Below are positions 53,658 through 64,000 of a stretch of 64,000 bases of DNA, in pieces. Location: assembly GCA_963691705.1 (NCBI GenBank), contig OY829539.1:53604327-53668326 (forward strand). Direction: 5' to 3'. The notes beneath the pieces were generated by a model. That model made no database searches, was not told the DNA's origin, and saw only the letters and a program-made list of their open reading frames with translations. Positions within the stretch are counted from its first letter, which is position 1. Every line of letters starts with the position of its first letter. The position numbers and the translations under genes are program-made. Source of the DNA: Viola odorata. Lineage: Eukaryota; Streptophyta; Magnoliopsida; Malpighiales; Violaceae.

Positions 53658-55215
53658 TCAAGAGTTGGTGGTCGCGTAAGGTCCTTCAGCTAATCCTTCG
53701 AAAGAGATGTATCCGCTCTTGAGCAAGTGATTAACTTTCCTATTAAAGGTAAAGCATTTTTCTAGCATGTGGCTTTGGGCTCCGGCATGGTACTCGCATC
53801 TAGCATTAGGATCGTACCACTTTGGGTAGGGAGGTTGTAAAGGTTGGGTCAGGATCGGTGCAATTTGCCCAGCTGCTAAGAGATGTTTGTAAATCTCCGC
53901 CAAAGGAATTGGAAGAGGTAGCAGTGGCTCCTGGTTCCCCTGATTATTTGGGTTATTTTTGTTGTTTGGTGGGTTATATGGAGGCGGTGTGAAAGGTGGC
54001 CTGTAGCTAGGCTGGTGCGAGGCAAAGTTGACACCTTCCTTTATGATAGGTTCTTTCTTAGGTGTTACCTCTGGTGTGGAAATGGTGATCCTCCCTGACT
54101 TGATTCCTTGTTCAACTCTCTCGGCTACGAGGACCATGTCGGAGAAGCTACTCGACGAATTGGAGATGAGATAGGTGTAGTAGGGAGCCTCGAAAGTGTT
54201 CACGAAAATTGACAAGAGTTCTTTGTCACTTAGCGGAGGAGAAATTATGGATGCTAGTTCTCTCCACCTTTGAGCGTAAGTTTTCACCGATTCATCGGTC
54301 TTCTTCTTTAGACCCTGTAGATCAAAACGGTCTGGTGCAACCTCTATGTTGAACTTATATTGCTTGAAGAAGGCGTCAGACAAATCTCTCCAAGTTTTGA
54401 TCCTAACCCTATCCAGACTCATATACCAAGTCAATACGTTCTTGGTCAGGCTCTCCCTGAATAGATGGATCAACAAAGGTTCATTGTGTATCATATCGGC
54501 CATTTTGTTGCAATAGGCCTTGAGGTGAGTTCTTGGGCATTCGATCCCAGTGTATTTCTCGAAATCTGGAATCTTGTATTTCGGAGGCATTATGATCCCA
54601 GGGACCATGCACATGTCGGCGGGACTCATAGGGTCAACGGGGTCTGTTCCTTCGATGACCCTGAGCCTTTCCTCTAGCAGGTTCATTCTATCCATATTTG
54701 GTCTTTCTGTGATGAGAGCGTTTGGACCAAGGTGTGGCGGGGGTTCCATCATGAATGGTGGTTGCGTCGGATTGACAAAAGGAGGCCGACTTCCCATAGG
54801 ATCGGGAATTGCGACTTGAGTGGAATGGCCCTGAGGTTGGTGGAAGCCCTTGGGTTCCTCATGAATCTGGCTTTTACCCAGGTCCAAAGTGAGGTTAACT
54901 AGAGAATGCTACAACGCTGTAGTCGTTTCTCCACCTGTGTCAACTACCGGATTTGTGGTGATGGGTGCAATGAACGGACTCGTCCACTTCCATTGGCCCC
55001 CGGGAACAGAAAATGATTGGGGTCCTGACGATCCAGTGATGGTGGATGAGGAAGGTCTCATCAATTGACTTGAATCAAAACCGGGTAGGAATTCATTGAC
55101 TGCTTCATCTCTCTTTTTCGGCTTGAGTGACCCTCTCTGTAGTAACCCTAACCTGCTCTTCCAATTCTGCAATTCTAGCAGCCAACATCTCTTCTGTCTT
55201 GGCTTGTTCAGCCAT
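53658..55215 (-). pseudogene. Gag of the Ogre/Tat-like element, one frameshift and one stop
   Basis: Starts at ATG 55215 (MAEQAKTEEMLAARIAELEE), a coiled-coil-like N-terminus. Two bases are missing near 55120, so the frame changes. The next block (to 54912) leads to TAG 54911-54909, and in the same frame the main part runs from 54908 to 53658. Recognised gag features are PDFEKYTGIECPRTHLKAYC, WYMSLDRVRIKTWRDL, FFKQYKFN and RWRELASIISPPL, then a Pro/Asn-rich stretch and CEYHAGAQSHMLEKC, a modified knuckle. The frame is followed by noncoding DNA, with no protease. The two lesions are the only ones I see, so it decayed recently. Confidence 0.8.
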
Positions 55216-56674
55216 TTTTTGCGCTTGCAGTCTAGTTAGGGGGAGCCTTGGTGGAGTAGTTTTCCTTCGCGGAGCTATCGTTAACCTTGCAAAATGGAAA
55301 AAAATAAAATAAAAACTTTAGTATAGGTGGTGCGATCCCGAGGCCTCCGTGCTACTTGTTTACTCTTGTGGCCACACTTCCGCTTAATACTTTCAAGACG
55401 AATGAAAAGTCGATATTTTGGTGAAGATACGTAGGAAGCTGCTATTCCTTCCCCGACGCAAGGAGATCTTGGAGGCTATCAATGAAAACCCTTGAAATGA
55501 ACCGGAAGCTTTTATTCATTTCCCAAAGTAATCGAGGGAACAACCGAAGAGAAAGGCCGCTTGACTTGTAGATGATATCCTTAATGGTCTATTAAAGCCA
55601 ACCTCTAACAATAGGGCCCTGATGGCTCATTCAAAGCCTAAAAATAGCTAAAACCTCTTTCGTGACTTAACGAAGTGGAAATTCCGCGTAAAACACACTG
55701 ATATTGGCTAGCAACAAAAGAGCATGCAGTTGAAATTGAGAGAAGACAACTACCGTTGCGTTTTCCATTGTCTCATTTTTTTTTTTTTTTAGAAGTCGAA
55801 GGCACTCACTGAATAAATATCCAAATAAACACGGAATTTTATTTTTTCGAACTTCTTCCAGAGAAGGTTACAACCAGGTAAGTTTTAACTATCTAAATTC
55901 ATCCAAGGAAAGGCTAATAGACAAAAGTCAAGGAACAATCGTTACATGGGGCGAAAAGATAAAAATCTAAGTAGCTGATGCACGATTTTGAAGGCGTCAA
56001 TCTTGGAAGTCAGAATCTGTTTGTTCATTCCAATGACGCAATCTCTCCTTTCTGACTCTCCGCTTCTTCCATCCCAATCTTGGTCATAATATTGGGGATA
56101 AAAACCAGATTTCAACGTGTCACCCTATTCCGACTGAATGTTGTAGCTTGAGATCCCGAAAGTATTAAGCAGAAGTTTCGTTGGTGTTGCCATTTTGAGT
56201 GAACAAGTAAGACAGGGTTTGATTATGAGAAGTAAAAAAACTTGTGTTAGTGGTAAAAATATAAATTATTAGGACAAATATAAACACACAACGAACATGT
56301 GATAAATGCACGAACATGATGCATATGCTGGGCTTTTGACGTCGACTAAACTAACGGCCGCAAAGTTCCCGAACGATACCATAGAATGGTCCCTAAAGCG
56401 TCAGCCAGTGTCAACCGATTCCTTGCGGAACCAGGCAACCTGTCGACTGGCTTTAGGGGTTCGTCCGAGTGGGGTTGGTGAACACTACCCAGGACATGTG
56501 TCCGAGGGCGTCACTACTACCCTCCTAAGCATATTTGGTAATTGTCCCTTGGGTGTAGGGCACTATGCATGAGTATGACAATTAATCAAAGCGTATAACA
56601 AATAATCACGAAAACAGTTTATTAAAGCAAGTAAAAAAAAAAAAAACACCTTAAAAAATGGGCTTCGACCCTAA
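55216..56674. other. 5' untranslated leader of the gag-only element
   Basis: Long leader between primer site and gag, as usual for Ogre-type elements. I see no reliable ORF 1 here. Short frames such as 56306-56572 (plus) have no recognised domain. Confidence 0.5.
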
Positions 56675-56697
56675 AGTCCCCAATGAAGTCGCCAAAC
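56675..56697 (-). promoter_or_regulatory. Primer-binding site of the gag-only element
   Basis: On the minus strand GTTTGGCGACTTCATTGGGG follows the 5' LTR end directly. It resembles the TGGCGACTC.GCTGGGGA primer site (tRNA-Arg type) of Ogre/Tat elements. Confidence 0.6.
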
Positions 56698-59653
56698 TGT
56701 CGCACTCGAAAAATAAAAAAATTCGCGAGTATACGACGAATCTGATACCTTACGATGCTCGGCGTAAAAGGACGCCTCGCAACATGCAATGAAGTCGCCA
56801 CCCCATTTTCTAAGGTTTAGGGAACCTATATCTCATGGCATAAAAAAATAAAAACTAAGGCACAATTGGTCTAAACCTAAGAACGAAGGTTCGAGGTCGT
56901 ATTATGGACTCGGGAAGGTGTTAGGCACCCGAGTCACATCCTCAAAAAGGTTACAAGTTTAAAAGGTGTTTGGAAATATTTTAGCACGTAAGTTAGCCCT
57001 CAAAGGTGACGTTACATCTTAGCATATTTTGTTATTTCCGAAAGGGACCGAAGGACGGGGTTACTGTTTGTTCGTATGCTAGAGCGGACGTTCCCCCATT
57101 TTTATCATTGGGCCATGCATGATTAATTAATTACTATGTGATCCTATCATGGATAAAACTAGCATCGTACCATTTTAATGAATGCAAATAACTGTGTGGG
57201 ATCGAAGCCACCATGCTCATATATCAACGCAAAACAATTAATTTCATGGCATAAACGCAAGTGATGTAAACACGTAAGCATGTGTGTTGATTTTATTTTC
57301 CAACAGTTCTAAATATCATGCATACAATTATGACAGTGGTTTTTAACATTTCTAAATAACATGCATATAAGTAATATTTGCGGAAAATATTGAATAAATA
57401 AAAGAGGCTAGAAAGCGTACTTGCGTTGCGTGATCTTGATCTACCTTATAAAATGAAAGTATTAGCGATAGTTCGATCAAAAATAAATAAAGAACGAGTA
57501 AAATAACAATTTAATTGATTTCAAATAAACATATGTTAACACATGTGAGAGTGTGATCATGTCAATAAATAATTAACATGGCAAAAATTACGAAAGAAAA
57601 CATATGATAAGATTCAACGTCGATCTTGTAAGATTCTGTGTCGTGTCTGATCGGAACGGCTACGAACGGCGTCGGGTGTACCTGTAAAGCGCCGGAGGGG
57701 GGGCTCCGGCGTAGACACTCAGATGCTTAAGTCAGTTCGGGTTTCAAAGTAACAGAGGTTTTTCTGGGTGAGCTCGATCTTACCTTCTGTTTGAAAAAGC
57801 GGGGGTATTTATAGGCCTGGACAGCGATACCTGGCGATAGTAGTTCAGGCGGTGTCAGATGATGACGTCACAAGCGATACCAGTCGATGACGTCATGAGC
57901 GATATCTGATAGGGCTGCCGGGAGTGATAACCTCGTGGGTCCCTAGGATGGGATGACGCCGTGCGTGTAGAGTCGCTTGAGTCCCCCCCGCTGAAGTCGA
58001 CCATCCTAGGAATCCTTCGCTGATTCTCTGGCGATACAAAGATATCCTACGGGTCTTATGGGAGTCCGTCCCGGCGGGTGCCGCAAGTGTAGTAGGACCG
58101 TTAGGGCTGTCTCAATTGTTATCAACATACAACAAATATTCATACGATTCATGCAATGACATAATTTATACATTGAATAAGGCACACGAGTATTTAATAA
58201 GAAAATAACATATGATTTAACATGGCATAATTACGAAAAAGAATACGAACATTTCAAGGATTTAAACATGGTATAATAAAAAAGCATACGAATATTTGAC
58301 GGGAAAAAAGTGGGTCCCACATTTAAAATTTGGACATTAAAAAATGGGCTTGGCCTAAGCCAAGCCCAAAATTTATTTTACAAGAAAGACAAAATGGGCT
58401 ATGTTTAAAAAAGAAAGAAAAAAGGAACAGATGGGCTTGGCTTAAGCCAAGGCCCATCTGGGTTAAAAAACAAGGAAAGGGACGGGCTTGGCCCGTCACC
58501 TTTCTTCTTTAACGAAGAACAACATTGTTCTTCTTCTTCCTTGAGCCGACCCTACTGCCGGCAACAAGGAAGGTAGATCCGGTCACCAAACCCATGAAAA
58601 AATGTCACCATGCACAGAGAATGAAACCACGACCAAAACCCAACAAAAACCAGATCATTTCATCCATAAACGAAGCTTAATTTGATGATTGAATAAATAT
58701 ATGCATTAAAGCCAAAAATTTGCAATTAAATGAACAAGGCAGTAGGCATTTTAAATTGAAGCAAGAAATGAGATTGTAACTTGAAAGAGAGGTGTTTAAA
58801 ACAGTTTTGAGCAATTGATTAAATGCTTAAGGCTAAAAACGAAAATTAAAAGAGAGAGGCTAGAGAGAGAAAGCTTGATAAACTCACCTTGATTGCTTTC
58901 CTTTGCTTCGATTCTTGTTGGGGATGAGAGGGTGCGACAACCCGTCGTGTTTTTAGGGTTAGAACAATGTCCTATTTATATCGAGCTGAACGTGGTGAGC
59001 AATTCTTTTTGTGTGGTGACGCGAAGGGTGACGCGGCTGATTTTCTTCGTGCGGCTAGGAATGATCGACGACACATGGGAGGGCGACGTGGCAGGGTGAC
59101 TCACCTCCTTCTTGAAGCTTCAGGGAGGTGATGACAGGGCTGGATCGAATTTGGAGAGAAATCAAACTTGCTGGAAAAGAAAACATTCTGTTTGCTGTTT
59201 TGGAAAAGAGATGGTTTAAGTGATTAAATGGGAGGGCCGTTGGATGGTTGACTAAAGAATGTTGACCAATCCAACGGTCCATGATTAAAAGGTATGAGAA
59301 ATTTTATTTAATTATTTACTGGCTCGATCCATTTGTTGCGATGAATTTGACGGAAAAAATCGGACGAAAGTACTACGTCTATGAGAAAAATATATCGATC
59401 GAGATGATGCGAGCAAAATTTTAAACTCCACTCTCTAACCGCATTTATTTTGACAAAGTGTCGAAAATGTTCGTTCGGGACCCGATAACAGTAAAAAGGT
59501 AAAAAATTAAAATCACGCGAAATGAAGCGAAATATTAAACAAATAGCTCACGACCAAAGAATCGACTGAATTTTATTGTAAACGAGCCTTTAAATGTGAC
59601 AAGCAATAAAATACGAAAAAGTTGTGACGTAAGTCAAAATTTGGGTAGCAACA
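56698..59653 (-). repeat. 5' LTR of the gag-only element, with one solo-LTR insertion
   Basis: Pairs with 27360-33796. Forward start TGTCGCACTCG, end GGGTAGCAACA. Without the insertion at 57605-58124 it is about 2.43 kb. It contains no gene. Confidence 0.88.
57605..58124 (-). mobile_element. Solo LTR of the inner Tat family (520 bp)
   Basis: Homologous to the LTRs at 36302 and 51802 over its full length but clearly more diverged (for example GGCGTCGGGTGTACC). Flanked by ACATA at 57600-57604 and 58125-58129. The partner LTR (near 28262) has the empty site. This is a separate, probably older insertion of the same family reduced by LTR-LTR recombination. Confidence 0.9.
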
Positions 59654-59658
59654 GGTTC

Positions 59659-62600
59659 TGAATTCTCTGATGAATTCATCATCAAAGTACTTGAGCCTCC
59701 CTTCCCACACAGGTTAGTCAAAAAGAAAAAAAAAAGAGGAAAAAGAAATTTTTGACTTATTCAGTAAGGTTCAAATTAACATTCCACTTATGCAGGCTAT
59801 TAAGAGCGTTCCATGTTATGCTAAGTTCCTGAAATCCTTATGCACTAACAAAAATAAATTGGCTTTCGTGAACAAAATTAGTGTGGGTGTTAATGTTTCT
59901 GCTGTTATTCAAAGAAAAATCCCTCCAAAGTGTGCAGACCCAGGAATGTTTACGATTCCCTGCAAGCTTGGAGGTACTGACATTGGCAAAGCTATGTGTG
60001 ACTTAGGTGCAGGAATCAACGTCTTGCCCTTGATGATATACACTCAGCTAGAACTAGGACTACTGAAGTCAACCAGAGTTGTCATCCAACTGGCAGATCG
60101 ATCAATTATCTATCCAGAAGGAATCATTGAGGACGTCCTAGTCCAAGTCGGTAGCCTCCTCTTTTCGGCCGACTTTTATGTGATCAGCATGGAGAACGAG
60201 CAAGGCACTAAATTCTCCGATGTTCTGTTGGGCCGACCTTTCCTCAGAACTGCACGTGCAAAGATAGACGTCCATGACGCATCAATTTCACTTGAGTTCG
60301 ATGGACGGATTATCCGATTTAGCATGACTGATGCCATGCGTTTCCCTTCTGAATTCTCTAGTCTCAATTTTATGGATATCATTGACCCAGATGTTGAGGA
60401 AGTTGCTGACTTATTTTCTATAGACCCTCTGCAGCTTGCCCTAGCCAATAGTGTCAACTTCGCTGAGATGCAAGACATGGAGTCCAAATTTATCACCCCT
60501 CCAGCTCTGCGAGAGATCGTTTCTGTCTTAGAAACCACCCCCCATTCTCCGTTCAATATGGTGGTAAAGCCTCTGCCCGCTGAATACACTAAGCTCCCTC
60601 CTTCCATTGTGCAGGCCCCAAACTTGGAACTCAAAGTCTTGCCCGAGCACCTGAAGTATGCTTACCTCGGTGCCAACGAATCTTTGCCCGTCATCATCTC
60701 CAGCAAACTAGATACCGAAGAAGAAACATCTTTAGTTGCCCTACTGAAGGAATTCAAGAGAGCTATTGGATGGACAATCTCGGATATCAAGGGACTATCT
60801 CCTGCCCTGTGCACTCATCGGATACACCTAGACGATGATAGCAAGTCAGTTCGCCAGCCACAACGCCGTCTTAGCCCACCTATGATGGAGGTCGTTAAGA
60901 AGGAAATATTGAAATTCCTCGACACTGGTGTGATCTACCCTATTTCGGACAGTACTTGGGTCAGCCCAGTTCAAGTTGTCCCTAAGAAGACCGGTATCAC
61001 AATCACCACGGGACAAAATGGCGAACAGATTCCCATACGCATCCAGAACGGGTGGCGCGTTTGCATTGATTACCGTCGATTAAACGCTGCCACGAGGAAG
61101 GATCACTTCCCCTTACCGTTTATTGACCAGATGCTAGAGCGCTTGGCTGGGAAAACACATTACTGCTGCCTCGATGGATATTCAGGATTTCATCAGATAC
61201 CGATTGCCCTAGACGATCAAGACAAGACCACCTTCACCTGTCCCTTCGGTACATTCGCTTACATAAGGATGCCTTTTGGTCTTTGCAACGCACCTGCTAC
61301 ATTCCAGCGTTGTATGGTCAGTATCTTCTCCGAGCTCGTTGAAAAAGGAATCGAGGTATTTATGGATGATTTCACAGTTTACGGTAATTCTTTTCCTGAA
61401 TGTGTACTCACCTTGCGAAAAGTTTTACAAAGATGTGTTGAAACTAACCTCATTTTCAATTATGAGAAGTGTCACTTTATGGTAGACTAGGGACTAATTT
61501 TGGGGCACATCATTTCTCGCAAGGGAATCGAAGTGGATAAGGCAAAAATTGAGGTAATCGAGTCTTTACCATACCCCACTTGTGTACGCGAGGTACGTTC
61601 ATTTCTGGGCCATACAGGTTTCTACAGGAGATTTATCAAGGAATTTTCCAAGATCACCCAGCCGATGTGCCAACTGCTTGGCCGAGACGTTGAATTCATC
61701 TTCGACGATAGCTGTAAAGCCGTATTTGACCTCCTCAAGCAAAAGCTGATCTCAGCCCCCATTATTCGCGCACCAGACTAGATGCTTCCATTCGTAATCA
61801 TGTACGATGCGAGTAATAATGCCCTGGGAGCTGTGTTGGGACAGAAGAAAGACCGAGAGGTTTATGTAATCTACTATGCCTTGAAACTCATGGATGTTTC
61901 CCAACGCAACTACACAACTACAAAGAAGGAACTCCTTGCCGTGGTCTTTGCATTGGATAAATTCCGTCAGTACCTTTTGGGATTACAAGTGACTGTCTTT
62001 TCAGACCATGCCGCACTCCGCTGCTTATTGACCAAGCTGGATGCAAAACCTCACCTTATCCGGTGGATACTTCTACTTCAGGAGTTTAACTTAGAAATCA
62101 AGGACAAGCGAGGCACTGAGAATTCTGTCGCTGATCATCTGAGTCGCCTGCCTACCCAAGCGGATGATTCACTTATTCCTATTCATGACACTTTCCCTGA
62201 TGAACAACTTTTTCTTGCCCAAGCCATTGACTACCCTTGGTTTACTGATATCGCTAATTTCTGTGCCACAGGTCACCTTCCAGCAGATTCATCCCCTTCG
62301 GAGCAGAAGCGTATCAGGAGACAAGCCAGGTCTTACATATGGGACAGCCTGTACCTTTGGAAGTTTTGTTCGGATCAAATTATTCGACGATGTGTCACCA
62401 CCGATGAGATCCCTTCCATCCTCAGGTTCTATCACTCTTCCACAGAAGGAGGCCACTTTGCAGCTAAGAAGCAGCCATGAAGGTTCTAGAAGCAGCACTC
62501 TACTGGCCTTCACTATTCAAAGACAACTACATGTTCTGCGCAGCTTGCCCGCGCTGTCAGAGTACAGGTAACATTGGTACCCGAAATCAAATGCCACTCA

Positions 62601-63532
62601 CAGGTATTCTCGCTTGTGAAATTTTTGATATATGGGGAATTGATTTTATGGGCCCCTTCCCCAATTCATATGGAAACGTGTATATCCTCTTAGCGGTTGA
62701 TTACGTTTCTAAATGGGTTGAGGCCAAGGCGACCAAGACTGATGATTCCAAAGTGGTTGCAACTTTTCTTCGTTCTCGTATTTTCAGCAGGTTTGGAGCT
62801 CCACGAGCCCTCATTAGTGACCGCGGAACCCATTTCTGCAATCGAGTTATCAACGGCTTGCTCCAGCAGTATGGAGTCACACATCGTGTCTCTACAGCTC
62901 ACCACCCGCAGACAAACGGTAAAGCCGAGGTATCTAATCGAGAGATTAAGGCGATTTTAGAGAAGATGGTTAGCCAATCCCGCAAGGACTAGAGTTTGAA
63001 GCTTGACGACGCTCATTGGGCTTATCGAACAGCGTTCAAGACTCCTATCGGAATGACCCCCTACCGGCTTGTCTTTGGCAAACCTTGCCACTTACCCGTT
63101 AAAATCGAGCATAAAGCCTTTTGGGCTATTCGGAGAGCCAATTTCAACCTGGACGAGGCTGGACAACATCGCAAACTGCAGATACAGGAGTTAGAAGAGC
63201 TTCGTGATGATGCCTACGAGAATGCTCTCATCTACAAGGGCAAGACGAAGGCCTACCATGACAAAGTCCTATCTCATAAGTCTTTTGAGATCGGACAGAA
63301 GGTCCTGCTCTATAACTCCCGTCTGAGATTGTTTTTAGGAAAGTTGAAGTCCAAGTGGACGGGCCCTTATATTGTCACAGCCATTCATGACCATGGCGCT
63401 GTTGAGATCCGAAGTTTGGATACGGGAGTCACGTTCAAGGTCAATGGACATCGTCTCAAGGCATTCTATGAGGGGTTCAAGCCATTCGTCGCTGAGGAGA
63501 TGAATGTTGCTGAGCCACCTAACCAACTCTGA
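59659..63532 (+). pseudogene. Athila pol (protease, RT, RNase H, integrase) with stops and a frameshift
   Basis: Protease has CDLGAGINVLPL near 59998 and DVLLGRPFL near 60220. RT (60880-61500) has WRVCIDYRRLN, CLDGYSGFHQI, MPFGLCNAPATFQRC and catalytic FMDD near 61360. RNase H has MYDASNNALGAVL, NYTTTKKELLAVV and SDHAALR. Integrase has an HHCC zinc part (YHSSTEGGH ... CAACPRC) and core [24 protein letters not shown]. Lesions are TAG 61488-61490, TAG 61779-61781, a frameshift near 62465-62480 and TAG 62990-62992. The frame just after the insertion site is also disturbed around the A-rich stretch 59720-59755. The C-terminus ([16 protein letters not shown]) ends at 63532. Confidence 0.9.
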
Positions 63533-64000
63533 TCCAGTCGCTAGCGTCTAGGCCGAGACGATAACCACGACACTCTGTGGGAGGCAGCCCACATTTCTCA
63601 ATTCCTTCTTATTTTCTTTTATTTCATTCTTATTTTCTTTCTCTTAATTTTATTTTCTTTCTCTTTTTATTTCCACCCCGTGATTTTCTCCATCCCGAAT
63701 CCCCTCCCATTTTATTCTGATTTATATTTTTTATTTCCTCTTTTTATTTCCTTATTTTCCCCCTTTTACCTTTAGGTGATTTCCTTTTTTAATTTTAAAC
63801 CTTTGATTTGGATGGTGACAGGAGCGTGACAGTTGGAGACCTTCAGTTAGGATTTGATGGACCCCAATCACCAGCCGCCACATCCGCACGTGAGCAACGG
63901 CTAGCAGCTGGCAGCCATAAAAGGGAGACTCCTTTCTTCCCTTTTCCTCTTCACTTTCCACTTTTCTTTCATCTTCTCCCGTGCTCCCAACCTCTCCTAC
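63533..64000 (+). other. Athila 3' noncoding region, no gene
   Basis: Holds a small hairpin (63576-63593) and a T/C-rich tract with TTATTTTCTTT-type repeats (63600-63780). Athila elements can carry an env-like ORF after this region; none starts before the window ends. Confidence 0.6.
63576..63593 (+). other. Small hairpin downstream of Athila pol (TGTGGG-AGGCAG-CCCACA)
   Basis: A perfect 6-bp stem and 6-base loop 43 bp after the pol stop. It corresponds to the hairpin at 53528-53545, with the closing pair changed from C-G to T-A and the loop differing in one base. Confidence 0.6.

Larger units (their letters stand above)
27360..59653 (-). mobile_element. Ogre/Tat-like Ty3/Gypsy element, gag-only, carrying further insertions
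   Basis: The minus-strand order is 5' LTR (59653-56698), primer site, gag (55215-53658), noncoding and minisatellite region, polypurine tract, 3' LTR (33796-27360). The target duplication is GGTTC on both sides. Without the nested insertions each LTR is about 2.42-2.43 kb and the internal part about 6.9 kb. I find no protease, RT, RNase H or integrase belonging to it. The only pol inside sits within its own LTRs and target duplication (36302-52321). So it is a non-autonomous gag-carrying derivative that would need pol from a relative. Confidence 0.85.
23713..64000 (+). mobile_element. Athila-lineage Ty3/Gypsy retrotransposon, split by a nested insertion and cut by the window edge
   Basis: Parts in order: 5' LTR (23713-25299), tRNA-Asp-type primer site (25305-25319), gag (25353-27354), then a 32.3-kb foreign element (27360-59653) flanked by GGTTC (27355-27359 and 59654-59658), then pol (59659-63532) and the start of the 3' noncoding region. 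The reading frame before and after the insertion is continuous once one GGTTC copy is counted. The 3' LTR lies outside. The five bases before the LTR are ATAAA, the expected target duplication. Confidence 0.9.

Overview
The window is plant nuclear DNA, almost certainly from a dicot. The evidence is AT-rich spacers with GT-AG introns, plant-type LTR retrotransposon lineages (Copia, Athila, Tat/Ogre), hAT and pogo/Emigrant-type DNA transposons, a Helitron that carries an RPA-like gene, and tandemly duplicated ubiquitin-like genes. I cannot name the species. There is no bacterial, organellar or rRNA sequence.

Positions 1-2215 hold the 5' part of a Copia element on the minus strand. Its gag-pol frame is open and runs off the left edge. 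The element sits inside an intron of the first ubiquitin-like gene. Positions 2216-19409 are a minus-strand cluster of six genes or gene remnants. They share one plan: a first exon coding a Val/Leu-heptad coiled coil, then one or two exons coding ubiquitin-fold domains, all joined by phase-0 introns. Units 2 (4913-6097) and 3 (8795-9594) look intact. Units 1, 4, 5 and 6 are broken. Where the C-terminus is ubiquitin-like it ends Arg-Gly-Cys instead of Gly-Gly. Between the units lie a 909-bp hAT element, a pogo/Emigrant-type deletion derivative, a foldback element and a captured fragment of a peroxisomal dienoyl-CoA isomerase gene.

Positions 19428-22320 are a decayed Helitron on the minus strand, with the end of the helicase followed by an RPA70-like gene. 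Its 3' end falls in the intron of unit 6. Positions 22350-23712 look like an old, diverged LTR-like sequence.

From 23713 to the right edge there is one nest of retrotransposons. An Athila element (LTR 23713-25299, gag 25353-27354, pol 59659-63532) is split by a 32.3-kb insertion (27360-59653, target duplication GGTTC). That insertion is a minus-strand Ogre/Tat-like element with ~2.4-kb LTRs, gag but no visible pol, and minisatellites before its polypurine tract. It in turn holds a complete 16.0-kb Tat-lineage element (36302-52321, target duplication ACTCT), a hAT element (29094-30270) and two solo LTRs (30367-33191 and 57605-58124). Each carries a target duplication.

The inner Tat element is the most unusual object. 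Its minus strand carries gag, protease, reverse transcriptase, two RNase H domains and integrase. Its plus strand, downstream of pol, carries four antisense gene units with TATA-like and poly(A)-like signals. Two are paralogues of the 'putative gypsy type transposon' (Transposase_28-like) family and keep a ~70-bp intron at the same place and phase. The second system worth attention is the coiled-coil/ubiquitin-like family, whose tandem domains cannot be processed like polyubiquitin.
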